In this document: positions 1-11,183 of the stretch, piece after piece
Position numbering within the stretch: position 1 is the stretch's first letter
How the letters are laid out: each line of letters starts with the position of its first letter
DNA from: Clytia hemisphaerica
Taxonomy: Eukaryota; Cnidaria; Hydrozoa; Leptothecata; Clytiidae
Length of the DNA stretch: 64,000 nt
Direction: 5' to 3'
NCBI GenBank assembly: GCA_902728285.1
Contig: CACVBU010000534.1
Coordinates: 2,302,583 to 2,366,582, forward strand
The notes under the pieces: model-generated
The model's input: only the letters and a program-made list of their open reading frames with translations
What the model was told of the DNA's origin: nothing
Database searches by the model: none
Made by a program: the position numbers and the translations under genes

Positions 1-1084
1 TCCTATGTTTACATTTTCGGGGAATCTCCTGCTGAATATTAGTATCTCAATCGGTTAGGTTCTACTTTGTTTTTTGTTTATCTAGAGGGAGATTCCTACA
101 GTCCGGACGGAACGTAATCTCGGGAGAAACAACCCTCACCTGCGGATAGGCCCCGTAACGGAGTGTTGTTTCTTCCCAGAGCCCGCTTTTCGCCCTTAGT
201 GGTCTACTGATCACTATTCTGTTCGCACGCACTTTAAAAAACGAAAACTTATTTTTTTTCTAGATATATTTAGGATTTTTCTCTTCTTTTTTTTTTTTAA
301 ATGTAAATATTTACCCTCAGAGACTTATTATATATACTGATATATACCAGATTATTGGTGGCAAAAGAGAACAAGAAAAAAAAAAAATTGTTGTCGGAAT
401 ACTGACGCATTCGTCAAACCCAACGTCGGACATTTATACTGTCGGACTAGAAAGTGTCGGACTACTGACGACCTCCCAAAAAATCATCTGATCTGGGTTT
501 CCTAGTACTGTCTTTTAATAAACTTTCATCAGTCAACAGTAAAACCAACACAAACTTACTTTAAAGGTCAACTCCAGATAGGAAAAATTCTTTCCTTTTG
601 CTGTTTTGAGCTGTCGTTTCGAAGGCACGAGGTGTTAGGAAGAAAGAGCCGGCGCGAGTTTGAAACTTCCAAACCAGATGGGATTATTATTAAAATACCG
701 AACAAGTTCTTTATAGGATGGTTCTCATTATTTTTCATTCAGCAATTTATTACAATTTAGAACTTCGACTTCCGTAAACCGGTTTAAACCAGTGTTGAAA
801 CTGGTGGCGCTCGCTACTTCCACCGGTGTTCCATGGTTTGTTATGGTGTCAGTGACACGAAAATTCAACAAGTTAGCACCGGTGGAAGCAAAACACCAGT
901 GTTAACCGGTAGGTAGTAAAATGAACACCGGTAGGTATTCTAGTGTGTTGAAAATCGCGTGGCATGACACAAATGTTTATAGGATGTTTTTATAAAATAT
1001 ATGATTGGTGTTGAAACAAATATGTTACTTTCGTTTGAGGTACGAATTAGAAAATAAACACAATTTTTTCCCAAGTATGCGTTT
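1..1084. other. Non-coding AT-rich start of window
   Basis: No supported gene. The sequence has runs of T and A and a moderately GC-rich stretch at about 90-220, which contains a loose inverted repeat (GGGAGAAACAAC near 122 against GTTGTTTCTTCCC near 163). Between about 778 and 930 the palindromic word ACCGGT occurs five times, twice as CACCGGTG or its near match and twice followed by AGGTA. The spacing is irregular, so I do not call a regulatory element. Confidence 0.4.
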
Positions 1085-1640
1085 TTTTATTTTTAGAACA
1101 GATACCCCCATTTTCCAGGGTTCCAATTTTCTACCTAGAACAGATCAAATAATCACTATTCGTTACTAGAACAGATCGTGTTTATCCAGCCCAATCAAAG
1201 CTAAAGCCAATAGAGTTGATACTATTTTCTGATAAAGGAATAGAACAGATCATAAAAATTACTTTTCTTGTAAGTATCTGTTCTTACTTGCCAGCTGGAA
1301 ATAATGTTAGAACAAATCCCTAATTTCCAGCTGGAAACCTTTATAACAGATAACGACATTCCAGCTGGAAAACTTATAGAGCAGATCAAATCAATGACCA
1401 AAGCGGCCAGCAGGGGCAAGGTTTAGAACAGATAGTATTTTCCCAGCTGGACCAAAATTGGGAACCATATATTTTACGGAAAAGATCGACCATAAATTTT
1501 GCTTAGAACTGATGGAAAATTTCCAGGTGGCAGATTTTTATGTAAAAACAGATCAATAATTTCTAGGTAGACAAATTTCCTGTTTTTCTTAGAACATATC
1601 GCTATTTTCAGCTGGAACATGCCTTTAGAGCATCAATCAA
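1085..1640. repeat. Degenerate minisatellite with AACAGATC and CCAGCTGGAAA words
   Basis: About ten diverged units repeat the words TAGAACAGATC and CCAGCTGGAAA at roughly 45-60 bp spacing. Some units lack one word or have it mutated (AACAAATC, AACATATC). The CCAGCTGG core is itself palindromic. A second array built on the reverse complement of the same core (GATCTGTTT) lies at 44,985-45,490 inside an interspersed repeat. Confidence 0.7.
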
Positions 1641-1816
1641 TCACGTTGTTCTAGGATCAATGGCGCAATGAGCAATGACATGAACCAAACTTTGTTAGAT
1701 TACATGAGAAAAAAGCAAACGCGCACATCTGATTGGGGTCTCCATCTAACATCATTAGAAAGTATGCTGAAGTGGTTTCATGCGTATGAACACGCCAACT
1801 ATCACTACTAAGTCTT

Positions 1817-2247
1817 AAAACATCAATTGTGGACACGGTTGATGTTTTTTATCCACAGTCAATCATTTTTATGGACAGTCAATCATTTTTATGGACGGGC
1901 AATATCCAAACATCGACTGTCAATACTTTTCATCAACTGTCAATATCCAGATATCAACAGTCAATATCCAGACATCAGCAGTCAATATCCAGACATCAGC
2001 AGTCAATATCCAAACATCGACTGTCAATATCCAAACATCGACTGTCAATACTTTTCATCAACTGTTGAGATTATTTAATTGACTGCTGATGTCTGGATAT
2101 TGACTGTTGATATCTGGATATTGACAGTTGATGAAAAGTATTGACAGTCGATGTTTGGATATTGCCCGTCCATAAAAATGATTGACTGTCCATAAAAATG
2201 ATTGACTGTGGATAAAAAACATCAACCGTGTCCACAATTGATGTTTT
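1817..2247. repeat. Foldback element with 21-bp iterons
   Basis: A long, nearly perfect inverted repeat. The left end starts AAAACATCAATTGTGG and the right end finishes CCACAATTGATGTTTT, with arms of about 180 bp each. Most of each arm, and the middle, consists of 21-bp tandem units of the type GTCAATATCCARACATCRRC. No clear target duplication is visible. Open frames in all directions here are by-products of the repeat and palindrome. It is probably a foldback-type non-autonomous transposon. Confidence 0.8.
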
Positions 2248-2367
2248 CAGGCCTAGTAGTGTATGTTCGTATACTCGCCATTTCAAATATTGTTTGTCAA
2301 GTCAACAAAACTGAGTTAGAGGAGGGAGATTTCTTTCGCGTGAAAACGTACTGTCGGCTCTTTCAAT

Positions 2368-2691
2368 ATGCTACCACCCGGCCATGTTATTGAGCAAACA
2401 ATAAACAAGGATCAGAAAGGACTGGGTGGCATCATTGGTTTCAGTACCTCAGAGCATACTTTCCAACAACGGATTTTAACAAGCCATATCGCTGCCGAGA
2501 TTTCAGCCGACTTGAAGGAAATTCTAACTACCGGTTCAAAACTTAAAGATCTAAATATAACGATGCGATCCCGTGACGAAGAAGACATCATCAAGTGCCA
2601 GTGGTCAAACCAAGGTTTTTCGTCTGAGACGGAAAACGAATTTTACATAGCAATTTCAGTACATAATTGGGCATGTCCAACTATTTGTTGA
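2368..2691 (+). pseudogene. Orphan protein fragment
   Basis: A 107-residue open frame whose first 50 residues (starting MLPPGHVIEQ, with the segment GGIIGFSTSEHT) look like real coding sequence. They recall a short conserved block of a large uncharacterised metazoan multicopy family, but the length is far too short for such a protein and the similarity is by eye only. The frame continues upstream without a stop to about 2310. It may be an exon of a gene whose other exons lie at 2724-3725, or an isolated relic. Confidence 0.3.
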
Positions 2692-3340
2692 AATGGCTGC
2701 TATCATAGCATAAATGCGTCAAAATGAATAGAACGCTGTTCCACAAGCTGGTATCTCTCGAGAACATGGATTTGTCGTATCTTTTATCAAAAATGAATTT
2801 TACTGTTGATGAAATTCTCAATTTCAAAACGCTATTCAAACCAACCTCCTCGATGGTGCAAACTCCTGCTTCTTCAAGAAGAAAACGTTCACTTTCCATG
2901 ATTCTGTTTTCCAGAAGCGTATTTGAATCGAAAGAAAAATCAAGTACGAATTCATTTGTTCTTACGATCCATACAGTATTTTGCCCCGTAGTAACTGAGT
3001 ATAATAAACCTAAGTGCCCTTGAGCTGGAAAAAAATGTACCTTAACTGGATTAACTTTTTGCTTATCATCAAATCAAATAATTTATAATAACTTGATTAC
3101 TTTTGCTATCAATGCTTTTGCAATTGTAAATAAGTATTTCCTCAAAAACGAAGAATAACTTTTTCCCTCTTCCACGCTGTATGTATTGAGCACTGAAATT
3201 ATATTGTTTACTCTTTGTTCCTCCTTTCCATTTTATTGCAAAGATGTTCTTAATCATATATTGATGTTCGTTACATTTTTCACTCTTCCTCGCCGAGAAA
3301 AAGTGTCTCAGGTCAGAATGTAGAAAACGATGGCTAGACA
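2692..3340. other. Mostly non-coding, one unexplained 99-residue frame
   Basis: An open frame at 2724-3023 (+) starts MNRTLFHKLVSLENMDLSYL. It has a plausible leucine-rich N-terminal half and a basic patch (SSRRKRS), but no domain I recognise. After it the sequence is AT-rich without gene signals up to about 3300. Confidence 0.25.
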
Positions 3341-3725
3341 GTGAGGATTTTCCAAAATTTGATCGTGACAAGGATAAAGTGGAAAAAGAAAGGGGTGAGC
3401 GAAGTTGATCCAAATGAAATACGTGTCCAAGTCCTTGATCACATGCAATATCGTAGAAAGGTATTTATTTCATTTTCACATACACATATATATTCTTTTA
3501 ACTCGAACCCTGAGAAATCTTTTTGATATAACCTTAATTTGTATTCTTTTGAAATGGTATTCAGATTGCACAGAAATATTTCAAAAAAAGTGCTCAATAA
3601 CTACAACTACTGTCGCATCATGTTTACTTTCAATATAATAACTTTGTATATTCTTCAATAGGAAACTGTTAAAGGAAGGAAAGATCAGTCATCAATAAAA
3701 GACATCACAAAGAAACTTGAAAAGG
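3341..3725 (+). pseudogene. Two short spliced orphan exons
   Basis: The first exon ends at 3460 after a coding segment containing EIRVQVLDHMQYRRK and is followed by a GT donor. A second exon, 3662-3725, starts after a T-rich tract and AG and continues in the same frame with ETVKGRKDQSSIKD. It ends at another GT donor (GTAATCC). The two pieces join without a break, which supports a real basic, charged coding region. Upstream of 3400 the coding-looking frame (SEDFPKFDRDKDKVEKE) is out of phase by one, so a frameshift is likely. Function unknown. It may be the 5' part of the helicase gene that follows on the same strand. Confidence 0.4.
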
Positions 3726-4226
3726 TAATCCTTTTTATTTCAATTTGACAGTATTCTCGACTTAGTACTTTTTTTTGAAGTAAGGAAAATGTTGAAGGAA
3801 ATTGAAAAAAAAATAGAAAATGAGTTCCAGAGATATGGAAGAATATTTTACTTGCTTTTTTTAACTTTTTAATTAAATTCTCAAAGCATTCTAAGAGTGG
3901 GGGGTTCATTAGTCAGAAAGTCTGCCGTATACTATCTTCGCTTTTTTGATTTGATTGATAGCGCTTCGATAGAACGTCAGAGGGAACCTCTCGACAGATT
4001 TCTGTCGGCGCATGCGTCAACTCTTGGAATTATTCAAATTGCCGTGGTTGTTGAACCGAAGAAAACATTATTAGGCGATTACACTCTAATTTATTTTAGT
4101 GAAAACAACCGCGGTCTAATTATTGGATTTGAGCGCCGTAAATCAAAACAAATCAGTTTAGTGAATGGAAGGAGAAGCAGCCAAGTTAAAAGTTAAAAAA
4201 TATTAGAAGCAAGAAGTGAATTAAAA
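3726..4226. other. Spacer or intron before the helicase
   Basis: An AT-rich stretch. One 99-residue frame at 3897-4196 (+) has a mixed composition (segments SIERQREPLDRF and GDYTLIYFSENN) but no family I recognise. It could be an exon of the neighbouring gene or chance. Confidence 0.25.
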
Positions 4227-6714
4227 ATGGAAAAATTGAAGAAGAAACACATCAGATTTCACGTTGAAAAGATCATGGAGGTCTTTGATTTTTCTATCAA
4301 AGAAAAACAGTTTGATGCAGTGTGCAATATCATACGTGGCAACGATACTTTGTGCATTTTACCAACGTCATTTGGAAAAAGTTTAATTTATCAAATGCGG
4401 CTGTGCTAGCCAAAAATTTAGGCTTGGCATCTTCTCCTTTGGTAATCGTGGTTTCACCACTGGTTGCATTGATCAAGGACCAAATTTATGAGGCTAACAG
4501 CTCACCACTTGGTTTGAAAGCTTGTGCAATCCAAGAAGATATGAAGGGTTTCAACATGGTTTTTGGCACCCCAGAGACATGGCTCCAAAACAAACAGGCT
4601 CAAAACTTTTTGAAGTCATCTTTGGTCAAGAAAAACTTGGTTTGTTTGGTGGTTGATGAGGTTCACAAGGTTACTTGGTACGATTTTAAAGCATTTCTAT
4701 CTCATCTGTTTTATAGCATAGGTCGATATAGTTCACAATATTTCTTCAGAGCAAACAAGAAAAATCTTTCTCCAGCATACTGTACTCTTCTAGTCATTAA
4801 ACCATGATATATGAGTCTAACATCTGTTGTAGCTGGTTTTTACAAATATCTTGACACAATAAGTATATATGTATTATTATTACCTTAAATTTTTTTTTCA
4901 GGGGTGAAGCATCCAAGACCTTTGGAAAGACAGAAGCTGCCTTTAGAGAATCCTTTGCCCGGATATCAGAATTACGCTCTATATGTAGGTCTGATTTACC
5001 AGTTTTGGCTATCAGTGCCACGGTTAATGCTGACTTAACTGAACTTGTCATGAACAGTGTTGAACTGTCCAAATCTGTGAGAATTGTTGCCGCTTGCAGT
5101 GACAGACCCAATATTAAACTGAATATTGTGAACATTAAAGACAAAGACAACTACGCCTCTTTACGATGGCTCGTCAAGCTTGGAAGTAATTTTAAAGTAC
5201 TTATTTATTGCAGGTCAATGGAATTATGTGGTCGTCTATACACTGTTCTAATATCATTTTTTCGTGAACATTTTGAGAACCCTGAAAGTATTGTGGCAAT
5301 GTTTCATGCAGAAACCCCTTCTTCATGTAAGGACGAGGTATTGAAATCTTTGCGGGTTGAGAATTCAACAAAAAGGATCATAATTTGTACGAGTGCCCTT
5401 GAATGTGGTGTAAATGTTAAGAATGTTCGTTATGTTTTACATTATGGACCCTCATACGACGTTGTTGATTATTGTCAACAAATTGGGAGGGCTGGTAGAA
5501 ATACTAATCAACAATGTCATGCCATACTTTATACATATGCAAATGCTAAAAGAAATGTATCTATGAATCTGAAATCTTACATGCAAAGTACTACATGCTT
5601 GAGATCAGCACTTTACTCACAATTTAACGAGATTAATAACGCAATTCAATCACTGGAATCAAAACATAATTGCTGCACAATATGTTCTATTACATGCGTC
5701 TGTGGTGATTGTCCGATACAAATATTTGAGGTATTTTATTTTTGAGTATAAATTTTGTAGAAATTAAAATTTTATTCTTGCAAAAGAATTGATCCGGGCA
5801 CTCTCCATTAACAGTACTTCTGTCTTTGAAAGTGTTACTTGAAGAAGTCTTCAAAAAATTAACTGTTAATTACAGGTTTTCTTTATGTGATAGTAACTGA
5901 TAGGCCATAATGTAAAATATAAACTTTGGTAAAATTTTGTAGGGTAAATTTTGTGGTATCAGGGGGGGGGGGTCAGTAGTAAATTCTCAGACATAATCAG
6001 GTTGACTATACCGTGGTGGTGTGACAAAAAATGGAAACAAATTTTTACTACCCAGGGTAGTAAAAATAATAAATAGGTGGTATCTATGTGTAAATTTTTG
6101 AAAACTTTTACTACTACTGCTACTACTACTACCCTGGCATAATCTGCTCAAATTTATGCATTAATGATACTTCCTTAGTGCTTAGTCCTTAGTCTTTCAA
6201 TGAGTTTTTGGGAAAAGTTTTGTGTGTTTTTTTTTTAATCTTTTACTCATGGCACCCAAATTCAATGCCTGCAAAATTCAATCCCATTGAAGTACATCTT
6301 TTGTAATGATTTTATTTTCTTAACAGGAGAGAGAAGCTCGAAAAATGATGCATGGTTCCAATGTTAGACATTGCTCAGATGAACAAAGACAAATAATTAA
6401 AGATATGGTTGTAGGATACCAAGAGAGTCCACTGGATTGTGTGTCCCCCAAGCATTGCAACTGGTTTAACTTACGAAAAGATCGATAGGATTGTTGCTAA
6501 TATTGAAAAAATCAACTCAAAAGCGTTTCTGGTCAAAATTGGTATTGTAGAGAACAAAACAGCAAACAAAATATTACAGATTCTAAATATGGTATTTAAT
6601 GATATGGAAATTTCTGAAGACACACCTATTGAAAGTATGGTTTTGGATAAAAATTTCTTTTCGGATAATGATTCTCTGGCATCTTTGATATTTACTGATA
6701 GTGATGATGAGTGA
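4227..6714 (+). pseudogene. RecQ-like DEAH/DEVH-box helicase, spliced, frameshifted
   Basis: A superfamily-2 helicase of RecQ type. RecQ enzymes use ATP to unwind DNA 3'-5' in the nucleus. Visible motifs: motif I PTSFGKS, motif Ia VVSPLVALIKDQ, motif II VVDEVHKV, motif III AISATVN, motif V ECGVNVKNVRYVLHYG and motif VI QQIGRAGRN, then a cysteine cluster (CCTICSITCVCGDC) that could bind zinc. Three exons fit: 4227-4677, 4902-5730 and 6327-6714. Introns 4678-4901 and 5731-6326 have GT..AG ends and keep the frame. The last exon ends in an acidic tail (TDSDDE). Two breaks are seen: a frameshift near 4397, just after motif I, and another near 6440. The DEVH box and short length suggest the multicopy RecQ-like family of invertebrate genomes rather than a housekeeping RecQ. 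It has no HRDC domain. Confidence 0.8.
6042..6066. repeat. 12-bp hairpin in helicase intron
   Basis: A perfect inverted repeat with 12-bp arms (TTTTTACTACCC and its complement) and a 1-base loop, followed by TACTACTACT trinucleotides. It lies in the second helicase intron, which also holds a G10 tract near 5,966. It is probably the relic of a small foldback element. Confidence 0.6.
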
Positions 6715-7119
6715 AATTTAGATTTTTTTACATTTTTTTTATTTATTTTTTCATTGTATATAAAGTATTTCAAACAAAGAATTTTTATTTGAAACAAGAA
6801 ATAAGCTCGATTTGATTAAGAAAATTTTCAAAAAAAAATTTAGACAAAATTATTTACACAAAAATTTCATAATTTTTCAAACTGCTGTGGACCAATCTGG
6901 ATTTAGCCGTTCTGCCTTCAAATGCTTTATCATATTAAAATAATTCTAAAATGTTAAGATTGGTCTTGAGGTAATTTGAAAGGTCCTAAGTTTTCTTTAG
7001 TTTATTAATTGTTCTTGTAAATTATTGACTAATGAAAGGAGACTTCTCTTGTAGCACTTGTATCGGTTTCGAGTTCATCACTATCAGAGTCAGAATCGTC
7101 ACTTTCAGAGTCCGATTCT
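6715..7119. other. AT-rich spacer between two convergent pseudogenes
   Basis: Very T- and A-rich, with ATTTATT-like words just after the helicase stop that could serve in 3' end formation. Toward 7,040-7,119 the minus strand carries an out-of-frame acidic Ser/Asp-rich coding signal, probably the original C-terminal tail of the zinc-finger gene that now stops at 7,120. Confidence 0.35.
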
Positions 7120-9529
7120 TCACTCCAACGTCAGTTTCTCGTCGATTTCCTCCTCTTCCTCGTCGTCAAATACATAAATGTTTTCCTTCAATTCGCGACG
7201 TTTTCTCGAAACCTGTCATAAAATTATCATTTAAACAAACAAAAAATTCGCTTGTTGAATTTACCAAATGATTCGTATTCTCTGCCAGCTTTTCTCTCGA
7301 ATGTGGGCAATCGGCAACATATGCGAGTGAAAGTTTCTTGATGTCTTTAGCTGAAGCTTTTGATCTTTTAGATCCTCGTATTTCTTTAATTTGCAATGTG
7401 TCCCCGAAATTTTGACTTTTTTTGTAGATTTTTATTGAAAAGGCTAGTCTCTTAGCATTTTCTTTGTTTAAACTGCTATGTAAAGGTTTTAAAAGTCCTC
7501 AAAAATCTGTTCAGATGCTCAAGATGTAAGTCGCGTGATATGTTTCGACCACGAAAAACCATGGGTATTAACAAATCTGCCCCAAATTCACTTGAATGCC
7601 TTTTCAGGCTTATTTTCTATGGTTGTAAGTAAATTCAATATTGCGAGTCCATATTTATGATGTCTTGTCGCCCTGAAGTAAAGAAGGACTATTTGTACGA
7701 ATTCATTAATCGCTCTCCGTCTCCTTCTCTAATTGCATCGTGAATGTTCTGAGCAATAAATTCATGGTTAGTAATGCTTCTTGGTAATTCATCACGTAGT
7801 CCTGGTTTGAATTATCTTCCACATTAGAATCCCTGAACAAAGAAATGAAAATTATCAAACTTTTTTTGATTATTTTTTCTAAGTTTGATCTTGTACAATC
7901 GAAGAGGGGTTACCATAGCTGTAGAAGATTTTTATATTATGAGAAAAGTTTTTAGTGATCAAATCAAACAATATAATTATCATTATTATCTATTGAACAG
8001 AGGCTGCAGAAAAAAAATTCTAACTGACACAGATAAAGTTCTATGAGACTCACCGATAAAAAGAATGTATCATTTGTTCGTGAAGATTTCGCTCTTGTTC
8101 GTTTTGGAAGGGTTGATGATTGCATTTAACGCAAAAGAAAAAACGTGCTTTTGGTTTTTCTGGGTCAGTTGAAGGTCGTTCTTTTTCTTTTTCGGTTTGA
8201 TATATAACGGTGAAGCTTAAAGAAAAAAAGCGTGTTGATTATACATATATTTCAGCAGAGCTTCAAATCCGAGTCCAAAATGGATACACCTTTTTCTAAG
8301 CATTTAGAGTTGTTTTAGTTATGCTTAGCCATAATTTTTCATAGGTTTAGATTTATACTTATCATAAGCTCACTTTTCCGAATAAATCCCATTTTGCTAC
8401 AGATTTTAATAAAAACCAGATTTCTTAATTCGAGAAGAGAAACGACGAAAAAATATCACGATAAAATACGCTTGCTTTATAATGGACATAAAACAGGTGA
8501 ATAAGAATAGAATTTCGATTAGTACAGTACTAGGAGCTTTCAGATGATGATAATTCTCTATCCTTACTTTTCGACAATGTATCGCGCAATTTTCTGTACG
8601 TATTCTTGTATCATTTCTGGTTTTCCATTTTTTATTTCATCTGGTATCGGGTCATCTAGAAAGAAAATTGTTATCTTTATTCGAACAATATAATTTTTTT
8701 ATATATAACACTTTAAGATAAATCAACCGTTAGCGATTCCAGAAGGCAAAATAAAAATCTTTTAAGTTCTTACAAAGAAAGTATAATACCTTCAAAATTT
8801 TTCATGTTTAAATAACTCATCGTTATTGCTGCAATTTGACCATCAAGCTCTTTATCGGTGTACTCTGTGTAAGCGTTCATTGCCTTGTGTGGCCCTTTTT
8901 TGGCGTTTGAAGTCTTCATCACGTTCATCGCCCACGTCACGGCATATCACGTTCGCTCGAGAATCGAAGAATCTTGCCTTAAAAAGCAATCCCACACATA
9001 ATGTCCGAGCTCCAACATGTCTGAAAAATCAAATGAAGAATTCCAAAGATATGAAATAATTCAAAAGTATTTAATTCAATTCTTCTGAAATAAAACTGTC
9101 AGAGACATAGAAACTTTATTTCATCGTGATCATACAATCGTATTGTTATCTCTATTCTCTCCTATCAACAATCAGATTAACATTTGAAATAATATAAAAG
9201 GTAAAAGGTTTACTTGTATGGAGCATTAACGCCTTTAATTGCTCCATTTATGGCATGCGTTAAAACTGGGCAAATTCTTTCTACTTCTTTATAAAAGGCA
9301 AAATCATTAAATGTGACCAGTGAGTCAACAGAAGTATCTTTCATGAACGTCTGTTGCTCAAGTTTTCCAATCTCGGATTCACAAACTTCCGCGACCTTTT
9401 TCTTGAATTCTTCAGCCTCCTTCGCTTGCCTTTCTTGCTCCTGAATTAACTGATTGAAATGAAAAATTTTTAATAACATCGTAATATGCACTTGTTTAAT
9501 GAGCCCCAAAGGGGGGGGGGTTTGTAGGG

Positions 9530-9870
9530 GTTCGAACTACCGTTTTCCCGTCAAAGTTTTTGCTGAATCCCGGAATCCCGAAAATTGAAAAAATAATAAC
9601 ACCGTCATGCCGGCTTGGACAGGGCAAAAATGTACCTAAATACCGTCACCGTCTGATTTTAAAATACCGTTTTCCCGTCCCTTTTTTCGTCAAATCCCGT
9701 AATACCGTACTAAAAAAGGGCCAATCCCGTCACACCGTAAAAGTACAACCCCCCCCCAAAGCGATTGGCGTGATGGCGTGAAAAATATGCATGATCATGA
9801 AAATTTGCATCAGCCGTGATCGTTAAAATCAGTTTTTTGTTTGAGGCCTGATGGCGTGAATTTTGGGTCC
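9530..9870. repeat. Short degenerate repeats of CCCGTNATACCGT type
   Basis: About ten short related words (TACCGTTTTCCCGTC, CCCGTAATACCGT, CCCGTCACACCGT) alternate with A- and T-rich spacers, flanked by a G10 tract near 9,511 and a C9 tract near 9,748. They are followed by GTGATGGCGTGA words. Related GTGACGG and GATGGCGTGACGG words recur at 23,905-24,025. The array sits in intron 1 of the zinc-finger pseudogene. Confidence 0.6.
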
Positions 9871-10139
9871 GCTTGGGGGCCTCTCTAATTGGGGAAAACA
9901 TTCGAGTAATGATTAAATACCTTGTCCTATAAGCTTCTAAAAATAACATAAAACAAGTAATACTTTAATGGACCTACCTATTTATAAAACGAATAATTAG
10001 AATTTAATGGAAGTAATGTATGATTTTAAATTTCGATTTATATATCTATTGGAACGGAGAAAGCAATTAAGAAACGCATCGATGTTTAACGGTGAAAGAA
10101 AAATAATATCGACACTTAAATCAATCATTCAGAGAAAAT

Positions 10140-10850
10140 TAAAACTGAGAAAATCTCAAAAAACCGCTTTTTTCGGGACATTTCCGGTTCTACCGGCCGG
10201 AAAAATTTTTTTTTCGAAAATTGGGCTCTGTCACATTTTGGGCATTGCCATTTTACATCATTGTGCAAAAAATCATGAAAATCTGTCGAGTATAAGTTGA
10301 AAAAATGAAGGAAAACCGTTTTACGCCGGTTTTCGCCTGTTCCGGCGATTTTTAAGGAGTTCCGGATTCAAAGGATGATTTTTTTGGAAATCAAACAATG
10401 CTAAGTTTTGGGCATCATCATAAAGAACATTTTTCTGTAAAGAAACATTAAATAAGTTGAAAAAATGTGACGGAAATGTGAAAAAAACGACGATTTCCGG
10501 CACATTTCCGGTTCTACAGACCGGAAAAAATTTTTTTTCGGCAAACGGTTTTCGACACCTTTTCGGCAGTACTAATGTGCATCTATGTGCAAAAAATCGC
10601 AAAAAACTAATGATAAAATCTCGAGAAAATCTCAAAAAACCGCTTTTTTCGGGACATTTCCGGTTCTACCGGCCGGAAAAATTTTTTTTTCGAAAATCGG
10701 GCTCCGTCACATTCGAGGGTTTATAGTAATGCACCTTTGTGCAAAAAATCAGAAAAATTGAATGAGCCAATCTCGAGAAAAGTTGGTAACTAACTAACTA
10801 ACGAACACGGGTTAATTTATAGGACCTCCACCCCACCGGGGTAGGTCCAA
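10140..10850. repeat. Tandem ~160-bp units with hairpin terminus, copy 1
   Basis: Four units begin near 10,183, 10,340, 10,506 and 10,658. The best conserved carry TTCCGGTTCTACCGGCCGG, an A/T run, then TTTCGAAAATCGGGCTC and TGTGCAAAAAATC. The array ends with ACTA-type tetranucleotides, GGTTAATTTATAGG and a hairpin (GGACCTCCACC...GGGGTAGGTCC). The same unit core and the same end occur at 52,431-53,425. The shared end argues for an element with a defined terminus, not plain satellite DNA. Confidence 0.75.
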
Positions 10851-11183
10851 AAATGCCCCTAACAGTGCTTTCCTATACTAAATTTACATCATACATACCT
10901 GACTTTCATCTGAGTCTGAAGTATCGCCATCGATGTCAACATGTCGCCTCTTTTGTGAGGTTGACCTTCTCCATTTTATTCGCAAAGGGTCACTTTTTTC
11001 AATGTGTTTTAGACCATTAAAGCATTCACGACAAACTGTGGTTGTTTCCATTAATCCATCATTTTTGAAAAAAGTAATGCCGCAATTTCTTAAACGCCCA
11101 ATAAAATTATCAGTAATCGTATTTCTAGGAGATTGGTTCGTTTCATATTTTCCCAAACATAACCTACAGAATGAGCCCGGCAT

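Larger units (their letters stand above)
7120..11183 (-). pseudogene. Seven-exon zinc-finger orphan gene, decayed
   Basis: Exons in gene order: 11183-10899, 9449-9214, 9020-8790, 8655-8568, 8215-8054, 7832-7265, 7212-7120. Every junction has GT..AG ends and keeps the phase. Exon 1 starts MPGSFCRLCLGKYETN and has paired CxxC motifs (CRLC ... CREC), like the ZAD zinc-binding fold, then an acidic DSDES end. Exon 2 is a coiled coil (QEQERQAKEAEEFKKK). Exon 5 has a C2H2 finger: FFCVKC, then H, X4, H. Exon 6 has a conserved-looking block (DLHLEHLNRFL, NKENAKRLAFS) and a basic patch. Exon 7 is acidic (DDEEEEEIDEK). Breaks: frameshifts near 8884, 7800, 7700, 7555 and 7490 and a stop near 7595. It resembles a multicopy uncharacterised family of cnidarian-type genomes; function unknown. 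Intron 1 (about 1.45 kb) is filled by two repeat arrays. The start could be 11,225 instead. Confidence 0.65.

Noticed and set aside
1222-1419. Minus-strand 65-residue frame with hydrophobic start
   Set aside because: It lies in the AACAGATC minisatellite and reflects repeat words.
1827-2286. Several overlapping open frames on both strands
   Set aside because: All arise from the 21-bp tandem units and the palindrome; the translations are just the repeat read in different frames.
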